Notes: generated from the sequence alone by a model not told the origin. A stretch of 64,000 nt of DNA from Streptococcus sp. 'caviae' (GCF_001937065.1 NZ_MOWR01000009.1:46857-110856); one strand, 5' to 3'; shown: positions 36,497 through 46,102, counted from the stretch's first letter. Program-made: numbers and translations.

Positions 36497-37510
36497 ATGA
36501 TTAACCCTCAATTAAAAGAAAAAAGAAACATTATCATTGAAAAAAAGATTGCCCTAGGGAAAGCCTCCGGGAAAATTATTTTAATGGGAGAGCATGCGGT
36601 TGTTTACGGGGAACCGGCAATTGCCCTGCCTTTTTCGGCTGTGGAAACGATAGCGGAAGTCAAAGCAGAAGGCGAGGCGCTGACGGTCACCTGTGATTTC
36701 TATGACGGCCTGGTACATAAGATGCCTGAAATCCTCGAAAGCCTTAAGCATGCCATTCGTTTTTCCCTCTACCGCATCGGAGCACCGCAGGATCCGCCCA
36801 TCCATATAGAGATTCGCTCTACTATTCCTGCGGAGCGCGGCATGGGTTCAAGTGCTGCAGTGGCAGTTGCCATTGCCAGAAGTCTTTTTAATTTTTATGG
36901 AAAGGATCTGAGTGACAAGGAACTTTGGGAGATTGTTCAGTCCTCAGAAAAAATTGCGCACGGCAATCCCTCTGGAATTGACACGGTCACGACCAGCGGC
37001 ACAGTCCCTGTTTTTTTTGTCAAGGATCAGCCGATTGAACAGCTGACGATTGACATGGATGCTTATTTGGTCGTTGCTGATACGGGCCAGACGGGTCAGA
37101 CTTTGAAGGCCATCCAGTCGGTTAAGGAACTTTTAAAACAAGAAAAAAATCGGTTTAATGCTCAACTGTCAATCAAAGAATTAGGGGAACTGTCCAGATT
37201 AGCCAAGGAGGCTCTTTTGAACAATCAGGCGCAAGAACTGGGAGAAATTATGAATGAGGCCCATCAGCTGTTAGCTTCTCTGACAGTTTCCAATGCTGCT
37301 TTGGACCGATTGAGTCAGGTGGCACGGCAGGCTGGCGCCTTAGGAGCGAAATTAACCGGCGGCGGCCGCGGCGGCTGTCTGATTGCCTTAGCAGACAGTA
37401 AAAAAAGTGCTGAAACGATTGCCGTCAGTCTTTTGGAAAATGGAGCCAGACAAACCTGGTGCCAATATTTAGGCAGTGTGTCGCGCAGACAACAGGGGGA
37501 TAAAGCTTAA
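36497..37510 (+). CDS. mvk: Mevalonate kinase
   Basis: Mevalonate kinase phosphorylates mevalonate in the pathway to isopentenyl diphosphate. The 337-residue GHMP kinase has KIILMGEHAVVYGEPAIALPF, the ATP loop ERGMGSSAAVAVAI and the C-terminal KLTGGGRGGCLIAL. The first 14-20 residues before EKKIALGKASGKI are longer than usual, and an internal non-ATG start is possible. The later pathway enzymes (mvaD, mvaK2, fni) are not adjacent in this window, though they often form one operon. sloABC follows, as in S. mutans. Confidence 0.92.
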   Translation: MINPQLKEKRNIIIEKKIALGKASGKIILMGEHAVVYGEPAIALPFSAVETIAEVKAEGEALTVTCDFYDGLVHKMPEILESLKHAIRFSLYRIGAPQDPPIHIEIRSTIPAERGMGSSAAVAVAIARSLFNFYGKDLSDKELWEIVQSSEKIAHGNPSGIDTVTTSGTVPVFFVKDQPIEQLTIDMDAYLVVADTGQTGQTLKAIQSVKELLKQEKNRFNAQLSIKELGELSRLAKEALLNNQAQELGEIMNEAHQLLASLTVSNAALDRLSQVARQAGALGAKLTGGGRGGCLIALADSKKSAETIAVSLLENGARQTWCQYLGSVSRRQQGDKA

Positions 37511-37600
37511 GACAGTCTTTCTGCTGAGACTTTTAAAGAAAACCTTAAAACAAACACAATAGGCACAGCTGTCAGCAGCTTAGCCTGATAGCGTTTAGTA

Positions 37601-37652
37601 AAAACAAGATAGTAAAAGTGGTTAGGAAATCACTTTGCTGTCTTGTTTTTTT
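37601..37652 (+). terminator. Terminator after mevalonate kinase
   Basis: aaaacaagatagtaaaagtg (37601-37620) pairs with cactttgctgtcttgtttt (37631-37649) in a long stem with small mismatches, followed by T residues. Confidence 0.85.
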
Positions 37653-37712
37653 ATTTTCAAATAGGAACAGGCTGGTCAGCTGCTATCGGCAACTAAAAAA
37701 GCACCTTTAATA

Positions 37713-37752
37713 TAAAAATTAACTTGACTTAATTTTTATATTAAGTTATATT
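37713..37752 (+). promoter_or_regulatory. sloABC promoter with SloR-type operator
   Basis: TTGACT (37724-37729) and TATATT (37747-37752) are 17 bp apart. The region is covered by interleaved dyads: AAAATTA-acttgac-TTAATTTT around the -35 and TTAACTT/AAGTTA across the spacer. This resembles the S. mutans SloR recognition element, so metal-dependent repression by the sloR product is expected. Confidence 0.78.
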
Positions 37753-37772
37753 ATCTATAAAAGGAGGAGAAG

Positions 37773-38492
37773 ATGCTAAAAATAGAAAATTTAAGTGTCG
37801 CTTATCAAAATCGGCTTGTTTTAGATCATGTTTCCTTAGAAATCACCCCTTCTGCAATTACTGGCATTATCGGACCTAATGGTGCTGGAAAGTCAACCCT
37901 TTTTAAAGGGATTTTGGGGATGGTGGATCATCAAGGAGACAGCTTTATTGATGGGAAAAGGCTGAACCAGATGCTTGAAAAAGTGTCTTATGTCGAACAA
38001 AAGGCTGACATTGATCCGAATTTTCCAATCCGAGTAAAAGACTGCGTAGCTCTGGGGCTGTTTGATCGCCTTGCTTTCTTTTCACGGTTAAAAAAGCAGG
38101 ATTGGAGGAAAGTTGAGGAAGCACTGACTCAGGTTAATTTGGCGGATTATGCTGAGCGGCCCATCAATCAGCTTTCCGGCGGCCAGTTTCAGCGCATGCT
38201 CATAGCTCGCTGCTTGGTTCAAGAGGCGGATTATATTTTTTTGGATGAGCCTTTTGCCGGCATTGATACCGTCAGCGAAGAGACGATCATGAAGATTCTG
38301 CAGGAGCTTAAGGCCAAAGGAAAAACGATTTTAGTCATTCACCATGATCTGAGCAAGGTCGAGGCTTATTTTGACCAAGTGCTGCTTTTAAATCAAAAAG
38401 TCCTTGCATTTGGCCCTGCAAAGGATGTCTTTACGCCCGCGAATTTAAGCAGAACCTACGGATCTTCATTTTTAGTGGGAGGAGGTGTCTAG
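37773..38492 (+). CDS. sloA: Manganese/iron ABC transporter ATP-binding protein
   Basis: The 239-residue ATPase has Walker [10 protein letters not shown], signature [14 protein letters not shown], Walker [13 protein letters not shown] and the switch His in [13 protein letters not shown]. It energises the SloBC metal importer. AAAGGAGG precedes the ATG, and sloB begins right after its stop. The symbol is from synteny with the S. mutans slo locus; psaB/mtsB are equivalent names in other streptococci. Confidence 0.93.
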   Translation: MLKIENLSVAYQNRLVLDHVSLEITPSAITGIIGPNGAGKSTLFKGILGMVDHQGDSFIDGKRLNQMLEKVSYVEQKADIDPNFPIRVKDCVALGLFDRLAFFSRLKKQDWRKVEEALTQVNLADYAERPINQLSGGQFQRMLIARCLVQEADYIFLDEPFAGIDTVSEETIMKILQELKAKGKTILVIHHDLSKVEAYFDQVLLLNQKVLAFGPAKDVFTPANLSRTYGSSFLVGGGV

Positions 38493-39341
38493 GTGATTAT
38501 AGACTTTTTAACAGGTTTAAAGCAGTTTCATTTTTTGCAAAATGCTTTAATCACGGCTGTTGTTATCGGTATTGTCGCAGGAGCCATCGGCTGTTTTATT
38601 ATTCTTCGCGGAATGTCTCTTATGGGAGATGCTATATCTCATGCTGTTCTGCCGGGAGTCGCCCTATCTTATATTTTAGGAATCAACTTTTTTATAGGAG
38701 CTATTGTTTTTGGTCTTCTGGCTTCGCTTATGATTACCTTTATTAAGGAAAACAGCATTATAAAGGGAGATACAGCTATCGGCATAACTTTCAGTTCCTT
38801 TTTGGCTTTAGGAGTTATTTTGATTAGCCTGGCTAACAGTTCGACCGACCTGTTTCATATTTTGTTTGGAAATATCTTGGCGGTACAAGACACAGACAAA
38901 TGGATTACCTTAGGAATCTCGCTGGCAGTTTTGGTAGTCATCGCCCTGTTTTTCAGACCGCTTTTGCTGACATCTTTTGACCCTACCTTGGCAAAATCGA
39001 TGGGGGTGTCTGTCAATCGTTATCATTACCTGCTGATGATTTTACTGACTTTAGTATCCGTGACAGCTATGCAAAGCGTGGGGACCATCTTGATTGTTGC
39101 CTTGCTGATTACACCTGCAGCAACAGCCTATCTCTATGCCAACAGTTTGAAATCTATGATTTTTTTGTCATCGTTCCTAGGAGCTGTGTCATCTGTTTTA
39201 GGGCTGTTTATCGGTTATAGTTTTAATATTGCTGCCGGTTCCAGTATTGTTTTGACCTCAGCGCTGATTTTCCTGCTTTCCTTTGTCTTTGCGCCTAAGC
39301 AAAGGTTCCTAAAAAGAAATAGTGAAAAGCGCTCTGTTTGA
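38493..39341 (+). CDS. sloB: Manganese/iron ABC transporter permease
   Basis: The 282-residue membrane protein has about eight to nine hydrophobic segments and the ZnuB/MntB-type motifs GMSLMGDAISHAVLPGVALSY, DTAIGITFSSFLALGVI and LLITPAATAYLY. It begins at a GTG immediately after the sloA stop, within the AGGAGG-containing end of sloA. It forms the channel for Mn2+ or Fe2+. Confidence 0.93.
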   Translation: MIIDFLTGLKQFHFLQNALITAVVIGIVAGAIGCFIILRGMSLMGDAISHAVLPGVALSYILGINFFIGAIVFGLLASLMITFIKENSIIKGDTAIGITFSSFLALGVILISLANSSTDLFHILFGNILAVQDTDKWITLGISLAVLVVIALFFRPLLLTSFDPTLAKSMGVSVNRYHYLLMILLTLVSVTAMQSVGTILIVALLITPAATAYLYANSLKSMIFLSSFLGAVSSVLGLFIGYSFNIAAGSSIVLTSALIFLLSFVFAPKQRFLKRNSEKRSV

Positions 39342-39364
39342 CGATAATATAAAGGAGGATTGAT

Positions 39365-40285
39365 ATGAAAAAATTTGGTTTAGTACTGCTTGCCTGTTTA
39401 TCCCTAGTGATTTTACCCGCCTGTTCCGGACAAAAGACGGCTGCTAAAAAGCTGAATGTGGTAGTTACAAATTCAATTATTGCGGACATTACTAAAAATA
39501 TCGCTGGCGATAAAATTAATCTGCACAGCATCGTTCCTGTCGGCCGTGACCCGCACGAATATGAACCTTTGGCAGAAGATGTCAAAAAAACCTCTCAGGC
39601 TGATGTGATTTTTTACAACGGCATTAATCTTGAAAATGGCGGTCAGGCTTGGTTTACAAAACTTGTCAAAAATGCCGGCAAAAAGTCCGGCAAAGATTAC
39701 TTTGCAGTCAGTGACGGTGTTAAAATCATTTACCTTAAAGGCGGCAAAAGAAAAGGCAGGGAAGACCCTCATGCCTGGCTTAATCTCCAAAATGGCATTA
39801 TTTATGCTAAGAATATTATGAAACATCTTTCGGAAAAAGATCCTAAAAACAAGCGCTATTATCAGAAAAATTTTCAGGCATACAGCGCCAAGCTTGAAAA
39901 GCTGCACCAAACAGCTAAAGAAAAAATCAGCCGTATTCCAGCTGAAAAGAAAATGATTGTCACCAGCGAAGGCTGCTTTAAGTATTTTTCGCAGGCCTAC
40001 GATATTCCATCGGCCTACATTTGGGAAATCAATACGGAAGAAGAAGGCACACCAGATCAAATCCGACAGTTGGTTGAAACTCTGCGTAAAAAACAAGTTC
40101 CGGCACTTTTTGTGGAAAGCAGCGTTGATGAACGTCCAATGAAGACTGTCTCTAAGGATACGGGCATTCCTATCACGGCTAAGATTTTTACAGATTCAAT
40201 CGCTAAAAAAGGACAGGTCGGGGACAGCTACTATGCCATGATGAAATGGAATTTAGATAAAATTACTGCAGGCTTATCGCAATAG
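39365..40285 (+). CDS. sloC: Metal-binding lipoprotein, LraI/PsaA family
   Basis: The 306-residue surface lipoprotein delivers Mn2+ (or Fe2+) to SloAB; family members also affect adhesion and virulence. The lipobox is LPAC with Cys20. Metal ligands by analogy to PsaA are all present: His64 (DPHEYEPL), His136 (EDPHAWLN), Glu202 (TSEGCF) and Asp277 (FTDSIA). The ATG follows AAAGGAGG. Confidence 0.95.
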   Translation: MKKFGLVLLACLSLVILPACSGQKTAAKKLNVVVTNSIIADITKNIAGDKINLHSIVPVGRDPHEYEPLAEDVKKTSQADVIFYNGINLENGGQAWFTKLVKNAGKKSGKDYFAVSDGVKIIYLKGGKRKGREDPHAWLNLQNGIIYAKNIMKHLSEKDPKNKRYYQKNFQAYSAKLEKLHQTAKEKISRIPAEKKMIVTSEGCFKYFSQAYDIPSAYIWEINTEEEGTPDQIRQLVETLRKKQVPALFVESSVDERPMKTVSKDTGIPITAKIFTDSIAKKGQVGDSYYAMMKWNLDKITAGLSQ

Positions 40286-40427
40286 GCTGTATCCATGCAG
40301 TTGATCTTTTTATCTGGATAGACCTGTTCACTTAAGGTGACCCTGTAAAACGGCTGATAATAAAAACTTTTATCCCCTTTTTGTTAACATTTTGATATAA
40401 TGAGTTTGACAAAGAAGAGGATAAACT

Positions 40428-41078
40428 ATGACACCTAACAAAGAAGACTATCTTAAAATTATCTATGAACTCGGTGAGCACGGCGAAAAAATCAGCAACA
40501 AGCAGATTGCAGCCAAAATGTCAGTCTCTGCTCCGGCCGTTTCAGAAATGGTCAAAAAGCTTCTGCAGGAAGGCCTGATTCTTAAGGATAAGCAGGCAGG
40601 CTATCTTTTAACCAAAGAAGGGATGGCTTTAACATCAGCCCTCTACCGCAAGCATCGCTTAATTGAAGTTTTCTTGATGAATCATCTGGGCTATACAGCA
40701 GACGAAATTCATGAAGAAGCCGAGGTGCTGGAGCATACGGTGTCCGATATTTTTATTGAACGTTTGGACAAACTGCTCAATTATCCAAAAGTCTGTCCGC
40801 ATGGCGGTACTATTCCTCAGCACGGGGAGCCTCTGGTTGAAAAATACCATACGACCTTGAAGGGAACAGACAAGAAGGGGTCTTACATCTTAAAACGTGT
40901 TCAGGATAATTTTCAGCTGCTCAAATATATGGAGCAGCGTTCTTTAAAGATTGGTGATGAACTAAGGCTTTTGGAGTATGATGATTTTGCCGGAGCCTAT
41001 ACAGTTGAAAAGGATGGCAGGCAGCTGCTGATTACGTCAGCTGTCGCTGCCCAGATCTATGTGGAAAAGAAGGCATAA
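40428..41078 (+). CDS. sloR: DtxR/MntR-family metal-dependent regulator
   Basis: The 216-residue protein has an N-terminal helix-turn-helix (LKIIYELGEHGEKISNKQIAAKMSVSAPAVSEMVKKLL), a dimer and metal domain (HRLIEVFLMNHLGYTADEIHEEAEVLEHTVS and CPHGGTIP), and a C-terminal FeoA/SH3-like domain (about 145-216). With Mn2+ it should repress sloABC at 37713. It is transcribed separately, from an extended -10 (TGATATAAT near 40393), 142 bp after sloC. Confidence 0.95.
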   Translation: MTPNKEDYLKIIYELGEHGEKISNKQIAAKMSVSAPAVSEMVKKLLQEGLILKDKQAGYLLTKEGMALTSALYRKHRLIEVFLMNHLGYTADEIHEEAEVLEHTVSDIFIERLDKLLNYPKVCPHGGTIPQHGEPLVEKYHTTLKGTDKKGSYILKRVQDNFQLLKYMEQRSLKIGDELRLLEYDDFAGAYTVEKDGRQLLITSAVAAQIYVEKKA

Positions 41079-41107
41079 GCTAGCTGTTAGGGTATTTGAC
41101 ATAAGTA

Positions 41108-41160
41108 AAAAAGCAGGATAAATCGATAATCTTAAAAGAATCGGTTTGTCCTGCTCTTTG
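41108..41160 (+). terminator. sloR terminator
   Basis: aaaagcaggat...atcgat pairs with atcggtttgtcctgcttt-type sequence (about 41110-41157) in a long stem, with T-rich sequence after it. Confidence 0.72.
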
Positions 41161-41244
41161 ATTTTAAAGATACTGTATCGTGATTTCACCCTGTCCGCAT
41201 TGTAGGGCGAGCGTTAAAACTGTCTTTAGTTCTTAGCAGGCATC

Positions 41245-41931
41245 CTAAGCTTCAAGAGGCATAAAATTGCCGACGATCAGCCCGATAATTCGCGGATTGT
41301 CCTCATAAGGTGCGAACTTATCGGCGTATTTTTTATTGAGAGAGACTAAGCGCAGCCCCTTTTCCTCACGGTAGACTTTCTTGATATAGGTTTGACCGTT
41401 CCAATCGACTGCATAAATGGCACCGTCATAATCAAATCCGGTCTGCTTAATAAGAGCCACCTCACCGTTTAGAAAAGTCGGCTCCATAGAATCTCCGAAA
41501 ATCCAAGCAGCAAAATCGTGGTCCAGTTCTTCATCATAGAAGACGGTATCAAAATTGCCGTCTCCAAAGTAAGAGTAGCCGGTACCTGCGGACAGCTTTT
41601 CGTAAACTTTGTAGCTATAGAGTGTGTTTTCCATTGGTTGCACCGCCTTGTTTTGCTGATTCAGTAAATTTTGTGAGTAGTTGAGTGTTTTTTCCTTATT
41701 GTCCCTGTTTAGCTGACTGTAAATCCGGACAATATCATACTGGGCAGAGAAATAAGCAGGCTCCACTTTTAGCAGCCGAGCCAGCTTAGCTAAATTTTTT
41801 TGATTGGGCTGGGTTTTATCCGCTTCCCAATTAAAATAAGACGGGCGGGAAATTCCCAGCTGATCGGCCATCTGCGCCTGTGAAAGCCCAAGCTCTTCTC
41901 TTCTTTTTTTCAGTCTCTTGCCTGCAAACAT
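41245..41931 (-). CDS. HdiR-like self-cleaving repressor (XRE + S24 peptidase)
   Basis: The 228-residue protein joins an XRE helix-turn-helix (LKKRREELGLSQAQMADQLGISRPSYFNWEADKTQP) to an S24 LexA-type protease. The expected cleavage site is Ala115-Gly116 (KLSAGTG). The Ser/Lys dyad is Ser148 (FGDSMEPTF) and Lys184 (YIKKV), 36 residues apart as in LexA (37). It resembles Lactococcus HdiR, a DNA-damage regulator cleaved with RecA and ClpE/P help. A palindrome at 41945-41960 suggests autoregulation. No umuC-type gene is adjacent. Confidence 0.9.
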   Translation of the reverse strand: MFAGKRLKKRREELGLSQAQMADQLGISRPSYFNWEADKTQPNQKNLAKLARLLKVEPAYFSAQYDIVRIYSQLNRDNKEKTLNYSQNLLNQQNKAVQPMENTLYSYKVYEKLSAGTGYSYFGDGNFDTVFYDEELDHDFAAWIFGDSMEPTFLNGEVALIKQTGFDYDGAIYAVDWNGQTYIKKVYREEKGLRLVSLNKKYADKFAPYEDNPRIIGLIVGNFMPLEA

Positions 41932-41944
41932 AAGCTTCTCCTTG

Positions 41945-41960
41945 TTAGTTTATAAACTAA
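41945..41960. promoter_or_regulatory. HdiR-like operator palindrome
   Basis: TTAGTTTATAAACTAA is a perfect 16-bp palindrome just upstream of the repressor start. A related half-site, TATAGTTTATCA, follows at about 41963-41974. Confidence 0.75.
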
Positions 41961-42174
41961 TTATAGTTTATCATCTTTGGCGGTGAAAAGCAAGGAAAAG
42001 CTACTGTGGCTATTTCTTACAGCTAACGTTTAGAAATGTAATAGCTGCTGCACATTTTTTCAGTTAGACAAGGGTAAAATAGAGGAAAAACCGAACATTA
42101 ATGATCTTTTGAATATAGAATTTTCATCTTTTTTATGCTAAAATAAATAAAATATCATACATTTGGAGGCTTTT

Positions 42175-42441
42175 ATGAAAGCGATTATTACAGTAGTTGG
42201 AAAAGACAGGACTGGAATTGTAGCAGGTGTAGCAACGAAAATTGCGGAGCTGGGGCTTAATATCGATGATATTACACAGACTGTTTTAGAGGGGTATTTT
42301 ACTATGATGGCCGTCGTTTCTGCTGATGAGAAAAAAGATTTTGCTCAGCTTAGAAAAGAATTTGAGACTTTTGGCGATACTTTGAATGTCAAAATCAATA
42401 TCCAAAGTTCGGCTATTTTTGATGCCATGCATAACTTATAA
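42175..42441 (+). CDS. ACT-domain protein
   Basis: The 88-residue protein is a single ACT domain ([36 protein letters not shown]), an amino-acid-sensing fold related to GcvR. It starts at ATG 42175 after TTGGAGG; a TTG extension to 42163 is unlikely. It lies 17 nt before a DUF711 gene, a pairing frequent in Firmicutes. The ligand is unknown. Confidence 0.92.
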   Translation: MKAIITVVGKDRTGIVAGVATKIAELGLNIDDITQTVLEGYFTMMAVVSADEKKDFAQLRKEFETFGDTLNVKINIQSSAIFDAMHNL

Positions 42442-42458
42442 GACGGGGGCTTGAGCAA

Positions 42459-43796
42459 ATGGATATTAAACAGGTTACTGAAACAATCGCTATGATTGAA
42501 GAGCAGAACTTTGACGTCCGTACCATTACTATGGGGATTTCACTGCTTGACTGTATCGATTCGGACATCAATAAGGCTGCGGATAAAATCTACAGTAAGG
42601 TTGTAGAAAAAGCCGGCAAGCTGGTCGAAGTTGGCGATGATATCTCGGCAGAACTGGGCATTCCCATCGTTAATAAACGTATCTCCGTAACCCCGATTTC
42701 TATCATTGGTGCTGCCACAGATGCCAGTGACTATGTGCCTTTGGCTAAGGCGCTTGACCGTGCAGCCAAAGACATTGGCGTGAACTTTATCGGCGGCTTT
42801 TCGGCCTTAGTGCAAAAGGGTTATCAAAAAGGCGATGAAATTCTCATCAACTCCATTCCGCAGGCTCTGGCGGAGACTGACTTTGTCTGCTCGTCTGTCA
42901 ATATCGGCTCAACCAAGTCGGGGATCAATATGACAGCTGTCCGTGATATGGGCCGGATTATCAAGGAAACGTCTGCCGCTTCTGAAATGGGACCTGCTAA
43001 ATTGGTCGTCTTTGCTAACGCTGTTGAGGACAATCCTTTTATGGCAGGTGCCTTTCACGGCGTAGGTGAAGCTGATACTGTTATCAATGTCGGAGTATCA
43101 GGCCCCGGAGTTGTTAAGCGTGCTCTGGAGAAAGTCCGCGGCCAAAGTTTTGATGTTGTTGCTGAAACGGTTAAAAAGACAGCCTTTAAAATTACCCGTA
43201 TCGGTCAGTTAGTGGGGACACTGGCCAGTGAACGTCTCGGTGTCAAATTCGGCATTGTTGATCTGTCGCTGGCTCCGACTCCGGCAGTTGGAGATTCAGT
43301 TGCCCGCGTTCTTGAAGAAATGGGGCTGGAGACGGTCGGAACTCATGGGACAACGGCAGCGCTGGCTCTTCTTAATGACCAAGTCAAAAAGGGCGGTGTC
43401 ATGGCCTGCAATCAGGTTGGCGGTCTGTCAGGAGCCTTTATTCCGGTTTCTGAAGACGAAGGCATGATTGCCGCTGTGCAAAACGGTTCGCTCAACCTTG
43501 AAAAATTAGAAGCTATGACAGCTATCTGTTCGGTCGGCCTTGATATGATCGCCATTCCGGCTGATACACCGGATACAACGATTGCAGCTATGATTGCCGA
43601 TGAGGCGGCTATAGGTGTTATTAATCAAAAAACAACAGCTGTCCGGATTATTCCTAAAGGAAAAGAAGGCGATATGATCGAATTTGGCGGGCTGCTGGGG
43701 GCTGCCCCGGTCATGTCAGTTAATAAAAAGTCATCTGCAGATTTTATTGGCCGCGGCGGTCAGATTCCTGCGCCAATACACAGTTTTAAGAATTAG
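42459..43796 (+). CDS. DUF711 (UPF0210) family protein
   Basis: The 445-residue protein has motifs [49 protein letters not shown] and [15 protein letters not shown]. It is related to the pyruvate-formate-lyase-like UPF0210 family but lacks an obvious glycyl-radical motif. It is co-transcribed with the ACT-domain protein, which may sense its ligand. The reaction is unknown. Confidence 0.9.
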   Translation: MDIKQVTETIAMIEEQNFDVRTITMGISLLDCIDSDINKAADKIYSKVVEKAGKLVEVGDDISAELGIPIVNKRISVTPISIIGAATDASDYVPLAKALDRAAKDIGVNFIGGFSALVQKGYQKGDEILINSIPQALAETDFVCSSVNIGSTKSGINMTAVRDMGRIIKETSAASEMGPAKLVVFANAVEDNPFMAGAFHGVGEADTVINVGVSGPGVVKRALEKVRGQSFDVVAETVKKTAFKITRIGQLVGTLASERLGVKFGIVDLSLAPTPAVGDSVARVLEEMGLETVGTHGTTAALALLNDQVKKGGVMACNQVGGLSGAFIPVSEDEGMIAAVQNGSLNLEKLEAMTAICSVGLDMIAIPADTPDTTIAAMIADEAAIGVINQKTTAVRIIPKGKEGDMIEFGGLLGAAPVMSVNKKSSADFIGRGGQIPAPIHSFKN

Positions 43797-43801
43797 GAGA
43801 G

Positions 43802-43828
43802 CACTTGCAAGTTTTTTGCAAGTGTTTT
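43802..43828 (+). terminator. Terminator after the DUF711 gene
   Basis: cacttgcaa (43802-43810) pairs perfectly with ttgcaagtg (43816-43824), then T residues. Confidence 0.85.
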
Positions 43829-43868
43829 CATTTCATGATATAATATAGGCTAGATTAGGAGGGTAAAA

Positions 43869-44579
43869 ATGGCAAAAACAAAACTCTATATAGCTAGACA
43901 TGGGAAAACAATGTTTAATACAATTGGACGTGCCCAAGGTTGGAGTGATACCCCTCTGACAAAATTCGGTGAAGAAGGAATACGAGAGCTGGGTATTGGT
44001 CTGAGAGAGGCTAAGATACCTTTTAAAGCAGCTTTCTCCAGTGACAGCGGCAGAACCATGCAGACCATGGAAATTATCCTTCGCGAGACGGGCAATGAAA
44101 GTCTGCCTTACACACGTGATAAGCGCATCCGAGAATGGTGTTTTGGCAGTCTTGACGGCGGTTATGACGGGGATCTGTTTCAGGGAGTTCTGCCACGGAC
44201 AGCAGCTTTTCATACGGGTAAGACTCTTACAGAAGTTACTTACCCTGAGCTGGCAGCCAGTCTTGTTGAAGTAGATACAGCTAATTGGGCTGAACCCTGG
44301 GAAGTGATTGAGAATCGTATTTACGGCGGCTTTGAAGCCATTGCCCAGTCCATTGAAAAATCAGGCGGTGGCAATGCTATCGTTGTCAGTCACGGCCTGA
44401 CCATAGGAACATTTGTATGGCTGGTTGATCATGCACAAGAGAAAACTGCTATTGATAATGGCAGTGTGACGGTTGTTTCTTATGAAAATCAGAAGTTTTC
44501 TATTGAAACGATTGCAGACATGGCTTACCGCCACCAAGGAAGACAAATTTTGAAAGAAGCTAATGAGAAAGAAAACTAA
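43869..44579 (+). CDS. Phosphoglycerate mutase-like (histidine phosphatase) family protein
   Basis: The 236-residue protein has the catalytic RHG motif near the N-terminus (LYIARHGKTMFNTIGRAQGW, His11) and the second His in VVSHGLTIG, the histidine phosphatase fold. It is longer than true dPGM pairs and lacks their full signature, so it is a broad phosphatase. It overlaps the next gene by 17 nt. AGGAGGG precedes the ATG. Confidence 0.9.
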   Translation: MAKTKLYIARHGKTMFNTIGRAQGWSDTPLTKFGEEGIRELGIGLREAKIPFKAAFSSDSGRTMQTMEIILRETGNESLPYTRDKRIREWCFGSLDGGYDGDLFQGVLPRTAAFHTGKTLTEVTYPELAASLVEVDTANWAEPWEVIENRIYGGFEAIAQSIEKSGGGNAIVVSHGLTIGTFVWLVDHAQEKTAIDNGSVTVVSYENQKFSIETIADMAYRHQGRQILKEANEKEN

Positions 44580-45315
44580 TTTACTGACTGTTTTAGTGCA
44601 AATCGGGGTTGTTCTGCTCTTTATTTTTGGAATCTACCTTTTCCTGAATAAGGGCCAGCAGGGCACTCATCAGGAAGCTGCCAAAAGCAAAACAGCACAC
44701 ACAGCTCAAAAAAAGACCTCCTCTTCTCAGACGGCGAATCTGCCGGATGCATCGCCAGATGACTGGGAACTGGTTTTAGTCAACCGAGACCATAAAAAAG
44801 CTGAGATGAATCCTGATCTAACCGAGATTAACGGTATTTCAGTAGATTCTCGTATTGCAGAGAACACCCGCGGTTTTTTGGCAGCGGCTCAAAAAATTGA
44901 TGCCAGTGAGCACTTGATATCAGGCTACCGCAGTGTTGCCTATCAAGAAGAACTTTATAATAACTACGTAACTCAGGAAAAGGCAAACAATTCCGGTCTC
45001 AGTCAGGAAGAAGCCGAAAAGCAGGTGCAGACCTATTCGCAGCCTCCGGGAGCCAGCGAGCATCAAACGGGCTTGGCTGTTGATATGAGTACTGTTGACA
45101 GTCTCAATCAAAGCGATCCGGATGTTGTTGCCAAGGTTGCTGAGCTTGCGCCTAAGTATGGTTTTGTGCTGCGCTTTCCTAAGGATAAAAAGAGTGCGAC
45201 AGGCATTGACTATGAGGACTGGCATTATCGCTACGTTGGCGTAAAATCTGCCAAATACATGACCAAGCATAATCTGACCTTAGAAGAATATTTAAAAAAG
45301 TTAAAGGAGAAATAG
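44563..45315 (+). CDS. LdcB/DacB-like zinc D,D/L,D-carboxypeptidase
   Basis: The 250-residue protein has an N-terminal membrane anchor (about 8-28), a Ser/Lys-rich linker and a VanY-type domain (about 85-245) with the zinc motifs SEHQTGLAVDMS (His and Asp) and WHYRYVG (His). It should trim stem peptides of peptidoglycan on the cell surface. It sits between a histidine phosphatase and a GH73-like hydrolase, a cell-wall remodelling run. Confidence 0.9.
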   Translation: MRKKTNLLTVLVQIGVVLLFIFGIYLFLNKGQQGTHQEAAKSKTAHTAQKKTSSSQTANLPDASPDDWELVLVNRDHKKAEMNPDLTEINGISVDSRIAENTRGFLAAAQKIDASEHLISGYRSVAYQEELYNNYVTQEKANNSGLSQEEAEKQVQTYSQPPGASEHQTGLAVDMSTVDSLNQSDPDVVAKVAELAPKYGFVLRFPKDKKSATGIDYEDWHYRYVGVKSAKYMTKHNLTLEEYLKKLKEK

Positions 45316-45318
45316 GCG

Positions 45319-45906
45319 GTGAGAGCACGACTCAAATTTAAGTTTTTTGTGGTAATCATTTCGCTTCTTTTTCTGGCTGTCTTCCTTCCGATTTTAGGCA
45401 GCGGAGGATTGGCGAGTGCTCAAAAGGAGACTGCCAGTGCCTACAGCCATAAAGAATTTATCAGAGAAATTGCTCCGACAGCGCAAAAATTGTCTAAAAC
45501 ATACGGGGTGAGAAGCTCAGTAATCATCGGACAGGCAGCCTTGGACAGCAATTTTGGCCGGACTTTGCTGGCGAGTAAATACCACAATCTCTTCAGTATT
45601 AAAGCCAGACCCGGTCAGGGAGGAGTTCGTTTGAAAAGCCGTGAGTATAAAAACGGCCGTTGGCATCAGGTTACCAACCGCTATCTTGTTTATAAATCTT
45701 GGGAAGATTCCTTGTATGACTATCTGGCACTCCTGCGTCAGGACAAGGTATGGGATAAGGCGCTCTATACAACAATGACAACTTCCAGCGGCTACAAAAC
45801 AGTTGCCAGAGCTCTGCAGGCTGCAGGTTTTAACAGCGATCCCAACTATGCTGATAAATTAATTACTACAATAGAAGAAAACAACTTGACAAATTATGAT
45901 CGATAA
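45319..45906 (+). CDS. GH73-like N-acetylglucosaminidase, exported
   Basis: The 195-residue protein has a signal/anchor helix (about 8-29), then a mannosyl-glycoprotein endo-beta-N-acetylglucosaminidase-like domain (FIREIAPTAQKLSKTYGVRSSVIIGQAALDSNFG, KYHNLFSIKA, YKSWEDSLYDYLALL). The usual catalytic Glu of the A-x-x-E-S-x-x-G motif appears as Asp76 (AALDSNFG). It starts at GTG and is 4 nt after the carboxypeptidase. Confidence 0.85.
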   Translation: MRARLKFKFFVVIISLLFLAVFLPILGSGGLASAQKETASAYSHKEFIREIAPTAQKLSKTYGVRSSVIIGQAALDSNFGRTLLASKYHNLFSIKARPGQGGVRLKSREYKNGRWHQVTNRYLVYKSWEDSLYDYLALLRQDKVWDKALYTTMTTSSGYKTVARALQAAGFNSDPNYADKLITTIEENNLTNYDR

Positions 45907-46058
45907 GACTGGGATTAGTCCAAGTATGTGCACGATGCTCATGCGGGACATCCTGGTTTTTTGGTGTGCTGAATAATATACCTGCTGAGCTTTGAAGACC
46001 TGTAAGCTAAGGCTTCTTAAGGCTATTTCAAAAACAAACTAGGTCTTAAGATGTATTT

Positions 46059-46085
46059 TTAGCACTCAGATAAAAAGAGTGCTAA
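46059..46085. promoter_or_regulatory. CIRCE element 1 (perfect)
   Basis: TTAGCACTC-N9-GAGTGCTAA matches the HrcA-binding CIRCE consensus exactly, upstream of the hrcA promoter. Confidence 0.97.
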
Positions 46086-46102
46086 AAAATGATGTTTTTT
46101 CC

